Shown piece after piece: positions 23,150 through 36,690 of a stretch of DNA of 64,000 nt. The position numbers were made by a program, and so were the translations under genes. Below the pieces are notes generated by a model. It made no database searches. It saw only the letters and a list, made by a program, of their open reading frames with translations, and was not told where the DNA came from. The DNA comes from Lepisosteus oculatus. Its lineage: Eukaryota > Chordata > Actinopteri > Semionotiformes > Lepisosteidae. The stretch is taken from contig NC_090723.1 of NCBI RefSeq assembly GCF_040954835.1, positions 9,946,001-10,010,000 on the forward strand. Reading direction: 5' to 3'. Positions within the stretch are counted from its first letter, which is position 1, and every line of letters starts with the position of its first letter.

Positions 23150-26100
23150 GACAGGAGGCCGGCTTTCTCTCTCCTATCGTCTCCTAGACCCATCCTCTTA
23201 TTGGACCCTGGCAGCACAAGAAAGGCGGTTTCAGCCCTCCCTCGTAATTGCTTTACAGATATTGGTTTTAATGGGCTGTGGAGTTTAACTTGCCTGAGGT
23301 CTCTTTCCAGGTAGAATGGGTGGGGAGCTGAGATTTACTGATTTCTCATGCAGAAGAATCACTGGGCTGTTAAAAGTCAAACAGATTTGCTTTCAAGTGA
23401 CGAGGAAGAATGGCGTTCAATGGCACTCTGAACACGGAAATCTCGGTTGTTTTCGCTCGTGTTTGATGCAGGATGGAAGCTCACTCCAGGACAGAGGTGG
23501 CTGCAGATCTTCCTTCAAAACTGGGCTTTAGGACAGCGTGCAAACCTACTGCACTGCAGCATTTAGCGTGGACTGATACCTGCTCCGATCAGCTCCCTAT
23601 CCCTTTCCTGATCCTGCAGCAGGATTGACGTTTTCCACTAATTTCCCCACTTGCACGGTGCCCCTGCTGTTCCGCCCAGGTGCCGCGTCTGTCTTGTGCT
23701 CTGTAATTTCACACAGGCTATGGTCAGCAACCCGTCGCCAAGCCCCGGCAGCAAGCAGCAGGGTCAGGGACACGACATCTGTTTTCTCAGGCTGGTTTCA
23801 TCTTTTCTCTTTTAGTGCTCTGCATTCCTGTGCAGACAGCAGGCCATGAAACACAATGCTTCTGCAGTGAAGTGAGACATGCTGGTCCTTAATGATGGGT
23901 TTCTCTGTGGTTGTAATCCTGAGCCCAGCCCTCACAGCTGTTTGATTCCTTTTCCTCATTGACTCAGCACAAACTCCAAGTGGGAAAAAACAGAACTCAG
24001 ATGAAGATCTTGTTCTGTCTTTTTCTTGTTTTTCCTATCTGTCTTCTAGATCCAGAAGTCTTGATAGCTCACCTGCCCCTCAGAACTGGTCCCTCAAGTC
24101 CCAGGAACCAGAGAGCGCTCCAGCAGGATCAGTGCCTCCTGCAGGTGCCTGAGATGTTGGGTTATGGGAAATGGACCCAAAGACTGAAACACAGCTGCCT
24201 GCTTGTTCCTCCATTGTCTTTATACTGACTCCTTTGCTGCTCCATTACTGCTCCATCAAGGCCAGTGGGATGCCATCTGCAGTGAAAACGGTTCAGATGA
24301 AGTTAGGAAGTACTCAGGAGCTGGCTATGCTTTTCGTCACCAGGAAGGAGGTCCAACAGGAACCGGAGTAAGTTCCGGCTTCAGAAAGCCAGACACACAC
24401 AGACAGGTGAAGATGCATTTGCTTTGAATAGAGGTGACTGTCAAGGACTCTCAAGGAACTGGATACAAGTTATTTCAAAATCCATCTGGGAAGTAGTTTT
24501 ACCACCCTGGAGACTGATCTGGACAGATCTCAGACGTTCAGCAAGGAATGATAGGAGAAGGGATGAGAGATCTCTAAAGAAAGGCAGGCTGGTGCTGTTA
24601 GTGGTGTGTGTGGACCAGTAGGTGGTGCTCTTTCCTTAGAACCCCAACTTCCAACTAATGTCCCAGTATGGTGACTGGGGGCACCTTGATACAAGAGGCA
24701 GAGCATTGGTCTTTTGGATGTGATGTTAAACCAAGACTCTGAATGGCCAGTAAAGATGCCCTGGCGCTGTTTTTAGAAGTAGGGGCATTAATGGCAGTGT
24801 CCTGATCAAATTCCACTCTGTGCAAAGTTTTGTACACTCTCACCACCCAGAAGACCCCCCCCCACCTTAACTGAACCAATTTCTCCCTCCTGCCCCTGAC
24901 CTGCTGTGCCGTTTTGGAATAGCCACCGATGAGGGTCTGAGATGGGCAGTCTGTGGGGGGCAGTTGAGCACCCGCAGTGACCAGCCCCCTGTTGTCTGGG
25001 GGTCTCTGCAGTGTGTGCCTGTTGTGCCGGGTTAAATTACAAATTAAGCAAGACAATTCGGCAAACCGTACGTGTGTATAGCATCAGCGTCACCTCCTAC
25101 TCTGTCCTGTCCCTAGTTTCCTGTGCTTTGCTGTCCTTCTGGTCTCTCTCTCTCTCTGGGGCTCATTCACCTTGGCTCAGTATTGACGTTCGGATGTCCT
25201 GAGACCCGCCTAGCCTCCAGGTCGCCCCACATCCGCTGCCTGAGTGCATAGGTTTCCATACGGCTAATCCCCCGTTCCGCCGCTACGCATATGGGTCTCT
25301 TTCCGCTCTCCTGCCTCTCCACGGTTCGTCCCTTCGACACCCGTGACAATCAGACTAGTGACTGACAGGATCCACCCCAGCACAGAAACCACAGTGCCTG
25401 GGAATGGAGAGCAGGACGTGCTGCTGGCCTGGACATGTTAGACTGGCAGCTTCTGCATTGTGCGTTTCCAGAGGCGTCGCCCCCCCCGGGGTACACTGCC
25501 ACTAATGAGTTAAGAAGAAGAGTTTGATCAATTCTAGAAATGAGCTTTAATAGCGCGTTCTGGCTGGCTGGCAGGGGACTGTGAAACACGGCTGGGACAG
25601 GACCAGCCTGCTCACCCTGCTCGCTGGAATCACATTTGCTCCCCGATCGGTTCGGACTGCCTGCTCCAGTCAAGCATGGAGCATCAGGACGAAGAGCCTG
25701 CAACTTCCTGCTGTTCGACCCCTTCTCAGTAAACCCACATGACTCTGGTCAATCAAGCTGGAGATATTTTTTTTTTGTTGCAATAAAAAACGGAGGACAG
25801 ATGAAGTTAACAGGCTGACCTTGTTCACTTCACTCACTTTCCTACGGATTGCAACAGGCCTTTCTTCTCGAATATGAGCAAAAGTTCCATACAAAAACAT
25901 ACATGTGGTCAGTAACAGTTTGTTACCCTATAAGGTGTAAACAAGGTCAGACATTCAGGAAGTTAACCAAGACCCTAATCAGCTGAGACCCCTGTTTACT
26001 TTCATGTTGATAAATCATGCATAGGATACATTACACCTCCACTCAAGAGACCTTGAAGGAATTTACTGTAGGCCAGCTGGGAATGCACAAAACAGTTCTT

Positions 26101-26199
26101 GAGGACTTAATTGTTAACTCCTTTCAGGTACAGGTTCCTTCACTGTCGAATTCCTCCAAAAGTGTCCTACGCCAGCTCTATGTTATGTTATACTCCATG
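23150..26199. other. Intergenic region upstream of gene B
   Basis: Apart from the degenerate SINE at 24590-24830 no feature is recognised. Short frames near 25000-25700 lack known motifs. Confidence 0.5.
24590..24830 (+). mobile_element. Old, degenerate 5S-SINE fragment
   Basis: The middle part is recognisable: gttagtggtgtgtgtggacc, aatgtcccagtatggtgac, tttggatgtgatgttaaacc, tctgaatggccagtaaagat. It is far more diverged than the other copies and lacks both ends. Confidence 0.6.
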
Positions 26200-26535
26200 T
26201 ATTGATCCATCCCATTTCCTAAACACGTTATCCAATTCAGGGAGGTGGGGGAGCTGGAGTCTAGCTTGGCAAGCAATGGACACAAGGTGAGATACACCCT
26301 GGATGGGACGTCAGTCTGCTGCAGGGCACACACAGACACAGACAAGCACACACACACAGACGGACACACAGATACACATTCACACCAGGAAGCCAATTCA
26401 TCTACCAGTATGTCTTTGGACTGGGAGGAGAACTGGAACACCCAGAGGAAACTCATAAGCACACAGGGAGAACATCTCCACACAGACAGCACCCCAGGAA
26501 TTAAACCCAGAGCCTCAGAATGTGACGCAGCAATG
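26200..26535 (-). mobile_element. SINE-like repeat, copy 2
   Basis: The reverse complement of the same element: tccatcccatttcctaaaca at its 3' end, then tctttggactgggaggagaa, agggagaacatctccacaca and ccaggaattaaacccagagc. A CA-rich expansion sits at 26322-26370. Confidence 0.7.
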
Positions 26536-27337
26536 CAACCCTCTGTGCCACCATGTTGCCCATTGTATTATACTCTTTTCTGTTAAATATGTTTATTCTT
26601 CTAGCAAAAAATATCCGAAACAGTGGCAAGTTAAAGGCACCAGCTCAAATAATAATTACGTTTTTTTTTTTACTGTGCTGCTCAAAACCAGTTCAGCGCT
26701 GGGGACTGAAGTCAGGCAGGCTGTTTAAATTCCCTGTCTGCCATGGTTAGACCCCTGCAAGCTGACACATGTATCGGTATTGTTAGAGGGGAGAATCTGT
26801 GTTGTTCCTGGCAGGACCTGAGGCTCCAGCGTTCCTGCTGCAGCAGTCTCCCCCCTGCCAGCCCTTCCCTGCCCCCTCTGCCCGCCCCCGCGCCACCCTC
26901 TTCGTCAACACACCTGGTGAAAGATGGCTCCTGGAAAAATCATCACACGCAAACAAAACAGCCAGTGCTGCCGGAGGGCAGCTGGGGAGGGGGGGCGGAG
27001 GCACCCCCTGTTCCCACAGCGCAGGGGGGTTTGAGAGGGAGGCTGGCACAGCCCCAAGGCAGCTGAAATCAGTTTACTACAGTTCAGGCTGGAAGTACCC
27101 ACTTCAAACTCAACACTAACCTCAGTAGACTCGTGTCCTAATGCTGCTCCCTTCCTTATCCAGCTCGGATACACAGAAAGTGATTAAGCCCAGCCAGGCT
27201 TGGTTTAACACCTGGAAGAGCTTCGAAAAGGTGATTGAACTCTGGCCTTTTTCACCAACTTTGTAAATCACATTTCGGCCTGAGCCTATTACAGGAGCTG
27301 TCTCACGGGGACTTCGTCCAGAAATTACAAACCAGAT
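26536..27337. other. Intergenic, nothing recognised
   Basis: Short homopolymer tracts and a GC-rich stretch at 26830-27030 whose overlapping frames have no known domain. Confidence 0.45.
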
Positions 27338-27338
27338 G

Positions 27339-27388
<50 letters not shown>

Positions 27389-27849
27389 TGCTTACACTTA
27401 TATAGCGCTTTTCTGGACACTCCACTCAAAGCACTTTACAGGTAATGGGGATCCCCTCCACCACCGCCAATGTGCAGCCCCACCTGGATGATGTGACGGC
27501 AGCCATAGTGCGCCAGAACGCTCACCACACACCAGATATCAGTGGGGAGGAGAGCAGAGTAATGTAGCCAGTTCATAGATGGGGATTATTAGGAGGCCAT
27601 GATTGGTAAGGGCCAATGGGAAATTTGGCCAGGACGCCGGGGTTACACCCCTACTCTTTTCGAGAAGCGCCCTGGGATTTTTAATGAGCACAGAGAGTCA
27701 GGACCTCAGTTTTATGTCTCATCCGAAGGACGGCGCCTGTTCACAGTATAGTGTCCCCGTCACTATACTGGGGCATTAGGACCCACATGGACTGCAGGGT
27801 GAGCGCCCCCTGCTGGCCCCACTAACACCTCTTCCAGCAGCAACCTTAG
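27338..27849 (-). mobile_element. 5S-SINE, head-truncated
   Basis: Minus orientation. A (taa)n tract at 27339-27388 is followed by the tail complement (tatagcgcttttctggacac) and the body up to gcagcaacctta. The 5S head is missing. Confidence 0.9.
27339..27388. repeat. (ata)n microsatellite
   Basis: About 16 copies of ata/aat at the tail of the minus-strand SINE. Confidence 0.95.
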
Positions 27850-30847
27850 ATAAAGGTCAACAGAGTGACCGGTCACCAGGCTCGTAGCACCAATGGGCAG
27901 AGAGCAGCTGCTTCTCTCCAGGAAGGTCTGCTAAGGACTTTGAGCTCAGGCCACCCTGCGATCTCCAGCGCTCCTGAGCGGCCTGGCTGTGCGGGCGAGG
28001 GGGCAGTGCCAGTCCACAGTCCCACAGTGCTTCGGGGTTCTGCTTCGCTCATTAAACCTGTTTTACGCACTGCCATTCATTCCAGCCCCCCGGCAGCGCC
28101 CTGACAGCGACGCAATGACAGAAGGGCCCACTCAGAGTCTCGGGGATTAACACGCTGGGCGTCTGCCCACTCAGGAGAGGAAGCTGTCCAAGGTGGAATT
28201 AGCGTGGCACCTTGGCACCATTACCATGGCCTTATCTGTGGTTTAATTTGGAATCAATGCTCTGCCTGCTCACACTCAGCCCAGGATGTCCTGTCCTGCA
28301 TGATTCCTGACTGTCTCAGCTTTGATCAAGCAGTAAGGAGTCTGCAGGTGTTTCTGAACTGGGCTATGGGAATACCTGTACATGTACCACCTCCTGCGGA
28401 GAACTCACGGTGAGCCTAGCCCCAAGGACACAATATTAAAGGTTACGTCAAAAACACTTTAAATGGTGAAAAAAAACAAACACTGGCATGTTTATCAGAG
28501 CGAGCTTTCGTCATGGTTTCTTGCACATTAGGAAGACTGATGACAACTTGACAGCTTAATCTTTTTTGTGCTGAAAAATGCCCCAAAGGAAGGATCATGT
28601 CAGGGGTGGGACAGACTTCATCAGGCTGCAGCTCACCTGACAGTTCCAAGTAACGAAATAAAAGCAATCACTTTGAACCCTGTGTACAGCCGCGCTAAAA
28701 GTAATTACAGAAGATTAAATGATTAGATATTGACATCTCAGGACCATTTCTCAGCAGAATGCAGCTCAGTTTATATTGCAGTTATTACTCATTAATGATT
28801 TTTGAATCATTCGGGTTCCCACACATTCTCCCTCTCCTTCCCTTTCTGTCTTCTCTCGAGCATGGAGAAGCACAGTGTAAACATGGTGAAGCAGAATAAA
28901 GAGCAGTCAAGTGCAGTGGATTTTATTCTGGAAATGTATAAGAAAGGAAAGAATACAAGCAAGTATACTGCCTACAGTGATGCCTCTTCCTTACACATGA
29001 TTATAATAATATCCTAAAACTTATATAGCATTTTTCTGGACACTCCCCTCAAAGCGATTTAGAGGTAATAGGGTCTCCCCTCCACCAGCACCAGTCCTCT
29101 CCCCACAGACAGCTCTCAGTAGGGAGGAGAGCAGAGTGATGAAGACAGTTCAGAGAGGGGGATTATTAGGAGGCCATGACTGGTAAAGCCCAGGGGGAAA
29201 TTTAGCCTGGACACCAGTTTTACACCCCTACTCTTTTCGAGAAACACCCTGGGATTTTTAATGACCACAGAGAGTCAGGACCTCAGTTTTACGTCTCCTC
29301 CAAAGGACGGCGCCTGTTTAGTATAGTGTCCCCGTCACCATACTGGGGCATTAGTATCCACACAGATCACAGGGTGAGCGCCCCCTACTGGCCCCTCTAA
29401 CACCTCCTCCAGCAGCAACCTCAGCTTTCCCAGGAGTCTCCCATCCAGTCTCCCACTGCTGAGCTCCAGTGGGCTGCCAGCTGTGAGCTGCAGGGTGATA
29501 GCGCTGCATGATGTAGAAACATGTTTAAAATGAGCATTTTTAATTTAACGCATTTTTAAAGTTTGGATGGAGCAGGTTTTCTTCTAAGATGTGCCAGCAC
29601 TTTGCTCCATCCTGGTCTCCTCAGTCAGGATGAGCTCCGCAGTCTCAGCTGTCAGACAGAGCTCTTGTAACACACTGCTGCTCACCAGCAGATAAGTTGT
29701 TGTGCCTGGGGAATACATAGTGTTGGTTTGTACCAGACATAAAGCTTTGCATTTATACCAAATATTTAAAAATATTGCCTCCTCCCACCACAAGACCTTT
29801 TACGGAGTCACTTACATGCTTGTTCGCAAACTCTGAGCAGGATTAGAGATTGATTCTTTGCAGAGGGACAGTCTGTTCCAGGCAGTGTCTGGGAGGTACA
29901 ATACACCTCCATTCATCATACGGTTATTCATTGCCTTTCAAATGGTTTTATATCTTTTCCCTCTCCTGTGCCATTAAACGAATATTTCCCTATATTATTC
30001 AGAAAGCTCCCTAGTCTTCATGCATGAGTCCTTGCTTGATATTCATTACCTGACTGAGGGACCATACAGAAACAGGTGCATCTATTCTGAAATCATGTGA
30101 ACCACTGTTACTGCACACAGACAGACTTCACTCAACTAGTTGTGTGCCTTGTCAAAGTAATTCTGTGCACCTGAACTCATTTAGATGTGACATTGCAGAG
30201 GGGGTGCACGCCTATACAATCAACATATTTTAGTTTGGGAATGTTCTTTGCAGTTTTAACTGACTAACTTTTCAGCCATGAAAGCCTTCCGTTTAAACAT
30301 TCCTGGTTTAATTAAAAATATGAAGTTAAAGATGTGTATAAATCATCTGTAATTCAACACAATGGGACATTGCTGGAAGGGTTCAAGGGTAGGCCATTTT
30401 TTTCAGAGAATGTAGTGGCTGTTTTTTTTTTACAGCACAACTAAGACTTTTCACTTTGTGAATTAAATAAAGAAAGGGCTGTTTTAGCTCAAACAAAAAC
30501 ATAATAAATCCACCTATACTTTTCAAAGAATTTAACTCATTATTTTCTTAATGATAGAAATATATAGAATGCTTCCTAAGGTATTTCACTATTTATTGCT
30601 CAAAAGAATACTTCATTAAAGGTACTGTTCTTCACAACCATGTTCTGAAGTCTTCAATAGTACTATACAGTACAGCACTTCGGAGCCTGATTAGGTGTAT
30701 TATAATTATGAAGCTATTTATTTAGAGCAACTGTAACTATGTAAGAGAGTGGAACAAAATTGTCCCTCAGGGAACTGACTTTGAGAATCCTGTCTTACAG
30801 TAACAGTGCTTTCGCTTGATCAAATCTGACCATTCTGTTGGATTGGA
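27850..30847. other. Intergenic with one SINE, otherwise unassigned
   Basis: Except for the SINE at 29004-29508 the sequence is AT-rich and without a coding signal. Confidence 0.5.
29004..29508 (-). mobile_element. 5S-SINE copy
   Basis: Minus orientation from ttataataatatcctaaaac to the 5S head at about 29510 (agctgcagggtgatagcgct). There is a small deletion in the head: the tactgaccaggctcac segment is lost. Confidence 0.88.
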
Positions 30848-31180
30848 TCCCAGGGCGTTTCTCGAAAAGAGTAGGGGTGTAACCCCAGCGTCCTGGCCAA
30901 ATTTCCCATTGGCCCTTACCAATCATGGCCTCCTAACAATCCCCCTCTATGAATTGGCTTCATTACTCTGCTCTCCTCCCCACTGAGAGCTGGTGTGTGG
31001 TGAGCGTTCTGGCGCACTATGGCTGCCGTCGCATCATCCAGGCGGGGCTGCACACTGGTGGTGGTGGAGGGGATCCCCATTACCTGTACAGCGCTTTGAG
31101 TGGAGTGTCCAGAAAAGCACTTTATAAGTGTAAGCAATTATTATTATTATTAATATTATTATTAATAATAATTATTATTA
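30848..31180 (+). mobile_element. 5S-SINE, 5'-truncated
   Basis: Starts inside the body at cccagggcgtttctcgaaaa and runs through the tail to an (att)n tract at 31137-31180. Confidence 0.9.
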
Positions 31181-31552
31181 TGATTATTTTAAGTGTCTTC
31201 CACAGTCTGAGGATAAAAGGGAAAAGAGCTGCAAGTGTGGGCCTGGGTTTGGCAACAATTAGAGATTTTTGTTTTGCATTATTGTTGCACAACTTAGAAT
31301 TCTCTCAAGCGCTCTCCACCCTCAATCTCAAAGTCTTCCCAGGAGATGGCCTGCCTCCGTCAGCAATACCTTCTCACCTTGCCTTCTCATCCACAGCTTC
31401 AGACTTGCACTAGACCATAGGTCTCCAGCCAGTTCCAGTTACAGGTGATTGAAGGTGCTCGTGTCGAGCATGTGATCTGTTCAGTTTAGTCAATCCTGGT
31501 CTTTTAGGGCTGAATATTTGACTGATTTACTTTAATCTAAGTTACTGTTTAA

Positions 31553-32106
31553 TAACAATAATAATAATAATTGCTTACACTTATATAGCACTTTTCTGGA
31601 CACTCCACTCAAAGCGCTTTACAGGTAATGGGGATCCCCTCCACCACCACCAGTGTGCAGCCCCACCTGGATGATATGAGGGGATCTCACCACACACCAG
31701 CTCTCAGTGGGGAGGAGAGCAGAGTGATGAAGCCAGTTCAGAGATGGGGATTATTAGGAGGCCATGATTGGTAAGGGCCAATGGGAAATTTGGCCAGGAT
31801 GCCAGGGTTACACCCCTACTCTTTTCGAGAAACGCCCTGGGATTTTTAATGACCACAGAGAGTCAGGACCTCGGTTTTACGTCTCATCCAAAGGACAGTG
31901 CCTGTTCACAGTATAGTGTCCCTGTCACTATACTGGGGCATTAGGACCCACATGGACTGCAGGGTGAGCGCCCCCTGCTGGCCCCACTAACAGCTCTTCC
32001 AGCAGCAACCTCAGTTTTCCCAGGAGTCTCCCATCCAGGTACTGACCAGGCTCACACCTGCTGAGCTTCACTGAGCTGCCAGTTGTGAGTTGAAGGGTGA
32101 TATGCT
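31553..32106 (-). mobile_element. 5S-SINE, near full length
   Basis: Minus orientation with an (ata)n start, tail complement, body and full 5S head ending at about 32106. A short internal deletion removes the cgacggcagccatagtgcgcc segment near 31680. Confidence 0.9.
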
Positions 32107-35100
32107 GCTGTTTAATTAATCACTCTGGAAATGTTCCATTACTTTAGACACTGGGGACCTTTGCCTTTCAGGATTACGGAGATGGTCTTAGAGTGCATAG
32201 GTGTGATGAAGTGTGGGAATGTGAATCGTGATTGTATGTAAGTTTTATGCAGGGTATCTTACTGAAAGTGTGCTTGGGCTGCAGCTGCTGGCGTGTGAAA
32301 CCTCAATGAGGAAGGAGTTAGAAACGAGATCAAACTCCGGTGTCTGCAGCACACGTGCTGCCCCTCCTCTCTTCGAGGGTCTTGGGAGAGCGGCGGACCT
32401 CTGACTGTCATGGTCAGAGTCCGAAGGTCACGGCCAGCCCATATATCGAGGCCACAGCCCTGGGAGACCCACTATTCCTCAGTCGGGAATCGAGGAGATG
32501 TGATTAATCACAAATTCTTTCTTTCCTTGTGTTTGGGTTAATTAATCCAAACATCAACCAGTTCAATGAATGACTTAATTCAGTACCTAAATTAGAACCA
32601 GACGGACTGTAACTCGTCAACACCAGCATAGGAGAGCTCCATATGAAAGGAGATTTGTATATTGATTTAGGATTGCTGTTTGTCATAGTGACCAATTAAA
32701 CATTGCAATGAAATGATTTAAAGGTGTTTTTCTGGCATGTTAGTCATGCTTGTAATTAAGGAAGCAAATAGGTTTGGTTGAGCCTCTGAGCCCCGTGCAA
32801 CACTTTTTCTCTTCCCCAGTGCATGTCTATGCGGTGGGAGAGGTTCCGCCACAGGGCTCCCCCGAGGGTGTGGAGCACTCTCAACTGCAGGACTGGCAGA
32901 GAATCGAAAAAACACACATCAGGGAGATCAATTAACATGCAGGGTTAATGAACCGAAGACTAACGTCAGCTAGTAAACTTGTCTTTTAAGGGCTCGGTTT
33001 TTAAAGGGACAGAGTTAATCACATTCCTCTGGGCAGGTGATCACTGTGGGCGCTCCTGGGCACAGACAGAGAAGAACAGCCGCTCTTTCCAACTTGGGCA
33101 GCTTGATTTTGTTTATTTTTTAAATTTGCGTCTTGACTTTTATTCCTAGCGTAAGATTTCTGCTGTGATTGCGTGTCTCTACAAGTCCAGAGAATTCAAA
33201 TAAGATGCAGAAATAACATCAAACCCTGTGGGCCCTGTTGGCTTATGGGCAGTCTTTGCTGGTACCTGCTAGGATGAGTAAAAATGCAAATAGGTAAAGA
33301 GATACATTACCATTGTCACGCAATTACAGTAGAACAAGCAAATCCTTTTCCGTGCTAAATAATAATAATAATAATAATTGCTTACACTTATATAGCGCTT
33401 TTCTGGACACTCCACTCAAAGCGCTTTACAGTTATTGGGGATCCCCTCCACCACCACCAGTGTGAAGCCCCACCTGGATGATGCAACGGCAGCCATAGTG
33501 CGCCAGAACACTCACCACACACCAGCTCTCAGTGGGGAGGAGAGCAGAGTGATGTAGCCAATTCATAGAGGGGGATTATTAGGAAGCCATGATTGGTAAG
33601 GGCCAATGGGAAATTTGGCCAGGACACCCCTACTTGATCACAGGCCAGGGGTTACACCCCTACTCTTTTTTTCGAGAAATGCCCTGGGATTTTTAATGAC
33701 CACAGAGAGTCAGGACCTCAGTTTTACATCTCATCTGAAGGACGGCGCCTGTTTTTACAGTATAGTGTCCCAGTCACTATACTGGGGCATTAGGACCCAC
33801 ATGGACCACAGGGTGAGCAACCCCTGCTGGCCCCACTAACACCTCTTCCAGCAGCAACCTTAGTGTTTCCCAGGAGGTCTCCCATCCAGGTACTGACCAG
33901 ACTCACACCTGCTGAGCTTCAGTGGGCTGCCAGCTGGGAGTTGCAGGGTGATATGGCTGCTGGCTCCAGTTATAAGACTGGAGAACTGGAGATCTGGACA
34001 CTTACACTTGTGACTGTGATTCAATATCTGTACTTATACTTATATCTATTTCAGTACTTAGAGCCATACCTGTATCAATAGGTGACCTCCCTCTCCACTT
34101 AAATGTGCACGTCTTGAAAGTTGCAAAGCCATACCTCGATAATTACAGGGCTTGGTAATTACTGTCATGATGTAATATTGTGTAAAGATTTTGCCTGTCT
34201 TTGCATGAATCCTCTAAATGATTATTTTAATGATATTTACAAGGGGTTCACAACCTGTAGCTGAAGTGTAATTATCTGTGCTGGGACTGTCAGTTTCTAA
34301 AATGGGACAGAGGGGTGATACCATGACAGCAGGAGAAGAAACAAGCCTGTGATCAAGTTTGTGAAATGTCTTGAAATTGAAAACCGATTGTAACATTAGA
34401 ACCAGGAAAACTTAAAGTGAGGGAAAAGTCAGCTATTGCACTGAACTGGTAGCATGAGGAGAGCCTGATGATACTTTTGAGAGCCTAAATGATCAACCTT
34501 ATCGAGGGGATCTCGTGCAGAGGGTGTTGCATCCGAGACAAGTTTCCCGAACTGATTATTCATGGATGAGAAAAGTTGGGAGTTGTTTCTTGGAACTCCT
34601 GGCTACTGGATAGACCTGTAATTACAAACAATAAAGCAGACTTGCAGTTTCCTAATACAGGGGCTAACCTTTTAGGTCTTTCAAATGTTCGAAAGCTCCT
34701 GTCAAAATTCCTCTGAGCCTACACGAACTTGTAGAGCTGAAGTTCCTTCTGTGTGTGTTTGTAGCAGCTCTTTGCTGTAATCTCTGGCACACTTCTGGGC
34801 TGCTGCTGGTCTTTCCTACTCATTGGCAGAATTTTCCCTGCTTTATTGTGAAAAGCCCTGCAGGCTCAGGGTGGGTGGGAGTTCAGGACTCAGTGCTCCA
34901 TCAATGTGGATCAGAACAAGGTGTCACAGGAATGTCTTCCCCATCACAGGAAGTCAGAGGGAGATCTTAAGCGGGAGGAACACTTTGTTTTACACTCTCG
35001 TATGGCCTGCTTAACGAGCTCCCTCTCTCAGCTAATCTCTTCTAATTGCGGTCAGGCAAGCCGTGGTGCAGCACTGCCACACGCCTGTTATGAGATCAGC

Positions 35101-35384
35101 TGTGCTCTCAACATCCTCACAGTCTCCCACCACAGCAAAACCACTGCTGAAAAATCCTGACTATAATACACCGTATATTTATACATGCGAGACTCGCACA
35201 GGAAACCAGAACAAGAAATGTATCTGTGAACTGTGACTTGAAAACAGCAATTAATGTCAGATAATATAGGGCAGGTGAGCAGGCAGAGAACACAAAATGC
35301 ATTTCTATTCACACTATTTAGTGCCAGTATGTTTAGGAAAATAGTTTGTAATTTGTGTACAATTATATTCGAATTTGTTCAGGT
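32107..35384. other. Intergenic with one SINE, otherwise unassigned
   Basis: Except for the SINE at 33356-33965 no gene, RNA gene or further repeat is recognised. Confidence 0.5.
33356..33965 (-). mobile_element. 5S-SINE, full length with internal duplication
   Basis: Minus orientation with (taa)n, tail, body and 5S head to about 33965. Near 33620-33670 the segment acacccctact occurs twice (ggccaggacacccctacttg, then ggggttacacccctactctt). This points to slippage or a small duplication. Confidence 0.9.
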
Positions 35385-35545
35385 GGGCAGCTGCATCAGC
35401 ATGTGTAGGCTGCAAAGGAACAAGTAATAGGTCTATTCCATGCTGAAAAGAGAAGAAAGAAAACAATGTTTCGGTCATGGAGCCTTCTTCAAGTGTGGAG
35501 ACTTCTCTTTTCAGCATGGAATAAACCAATTACTTCTTCCTATAT
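35385..35545 (-). mobile_element. Penelope-like or LTR-type repeat fragment, copy 1
   Basis: On the minus strand: cttgaagaaggctcc, then ccgaaac, then cttctcttttcagcatggaa. The segment ttccatgctgaaaagagaag recurs inverted 45 bp away (35437-35458 and 35503-35524), making a long hairpin. Shared with 36590-36690. Confidence 0.5.
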
Positions 35546-36072
35546 TATAAGTATTATTATATATAAATATAACGTTATAGAACAGTTTTTGTATTGGCTC
35601 AGAAAAGAACATCACAAAATACTGTAGAGTACTATGTTGTATACTGCCACCTGGTGTCTAAAAAGTGTCAAACCCCTGACAGCAAGGGCACCCAAACGTA
35701 CCGTACCGCCCTCTAGCGTCCATTCGCCTACGTTGAAATGTGGGCGCAGCCGAGGGTTGACTTTTATCGATTAATGGGCGTATGGGCTCCCTCTGGTGTC
35801 AAGTTTGCTGCCTTTCGAGTAACATGAATTTGAGCGCCCTCTGCTGTTTTTTCGGAGCAGTTACACAATTTTGGTTGAAACGGGGAACAATATCCGTTGA
35901 GTTGGATGTTGTCGTCTTTTTTTTTTGCTTTCAGCTCTGAAATCTTTCACAAACACCCATATCAGACAAGCTCTTTAAAGAAACTGATTGGTCATGTGGG
36001 TCGTCAAGTAATAATCTTGAGCAACGTACCAGAGTTGTCTCCTCCAAGTGCACTAATTGCTTAATCAAATGT

Positions 36073-36200
36073 GATAATAATAATAATAATAATAATAATT
36101 CCTCACACTTATATAGTGCTTTTCTGGACACTCCACTCAAAGCACTTTACAGGTAATGGGGACTCCACCACCACCAATGTGCAGCCCCACCTGGATCCAT
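36073..36200 (-). mobile_element. 5S-SINE, tail-only fragment
   Basis: Minus orientation. Only (aat)n, the tail complement (tatagtgcttttctggacac) and gcagccccacctggat are present before unrelated sequence. Confidence 0.85.
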
Positions 36201-36589
36201 GTATCCAGACCTTTGGGGGCAGGTGACCTCTGACCTCTGCTGGACAGGAGCTCTTCCAGGGCAGCACCCGTCTGGGGACAGGGCTGGGACCCCGTGGACA
36301 GTATACTGTACACACACCCCAGTAGATAGCAGTGCAGTACCCCCAGACACAGTCACCTTGCACTGGCACGGTTTGCCCACTGGTGAGTCCTGAAGGAAGC
36401 AGCCCTTAACTTACAGCAGGATTCACACTCGTCCTGTGGCGGCTGACTTCAGCGTCAAAGAGCCAACTGAGCACCCGGGCCAGCAAGCTACTGTGACTTC
36501 CACAGACAGAGACACGGAGTTCATTCCTGAATCATCTTTATTTATCCATCTGCTGCCTATTTGTACCTTTACCAGTTCTGTTGATTTGT

Positions 36590-36690
36590 AACAATTTAAT
36601 ATAGAAACACCGGAAGAAGGCTCCACAGCCAAAATGTTGCGTTTCTTGTCTTCTCTTTTCAGCATGGAATAAACCTTAACTTGTTCCTTA
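36590..36690 (+). mobile_element. Penelope-like or LTR-type repeat fragment, copy 2
   Basis: Reads ggaagaaggctccacagcc, then aaaatg, then cttctcttttcagcatggaa followed by taaacc. Same family as 35385-35545 but without the inverted left arm. Confidence 0.5.

Noticed and set aside
28802-29017. 71-codon plus-strand frame near a SINE
   Set aside because: Runs into the SINE tail and has no recognisable motif.
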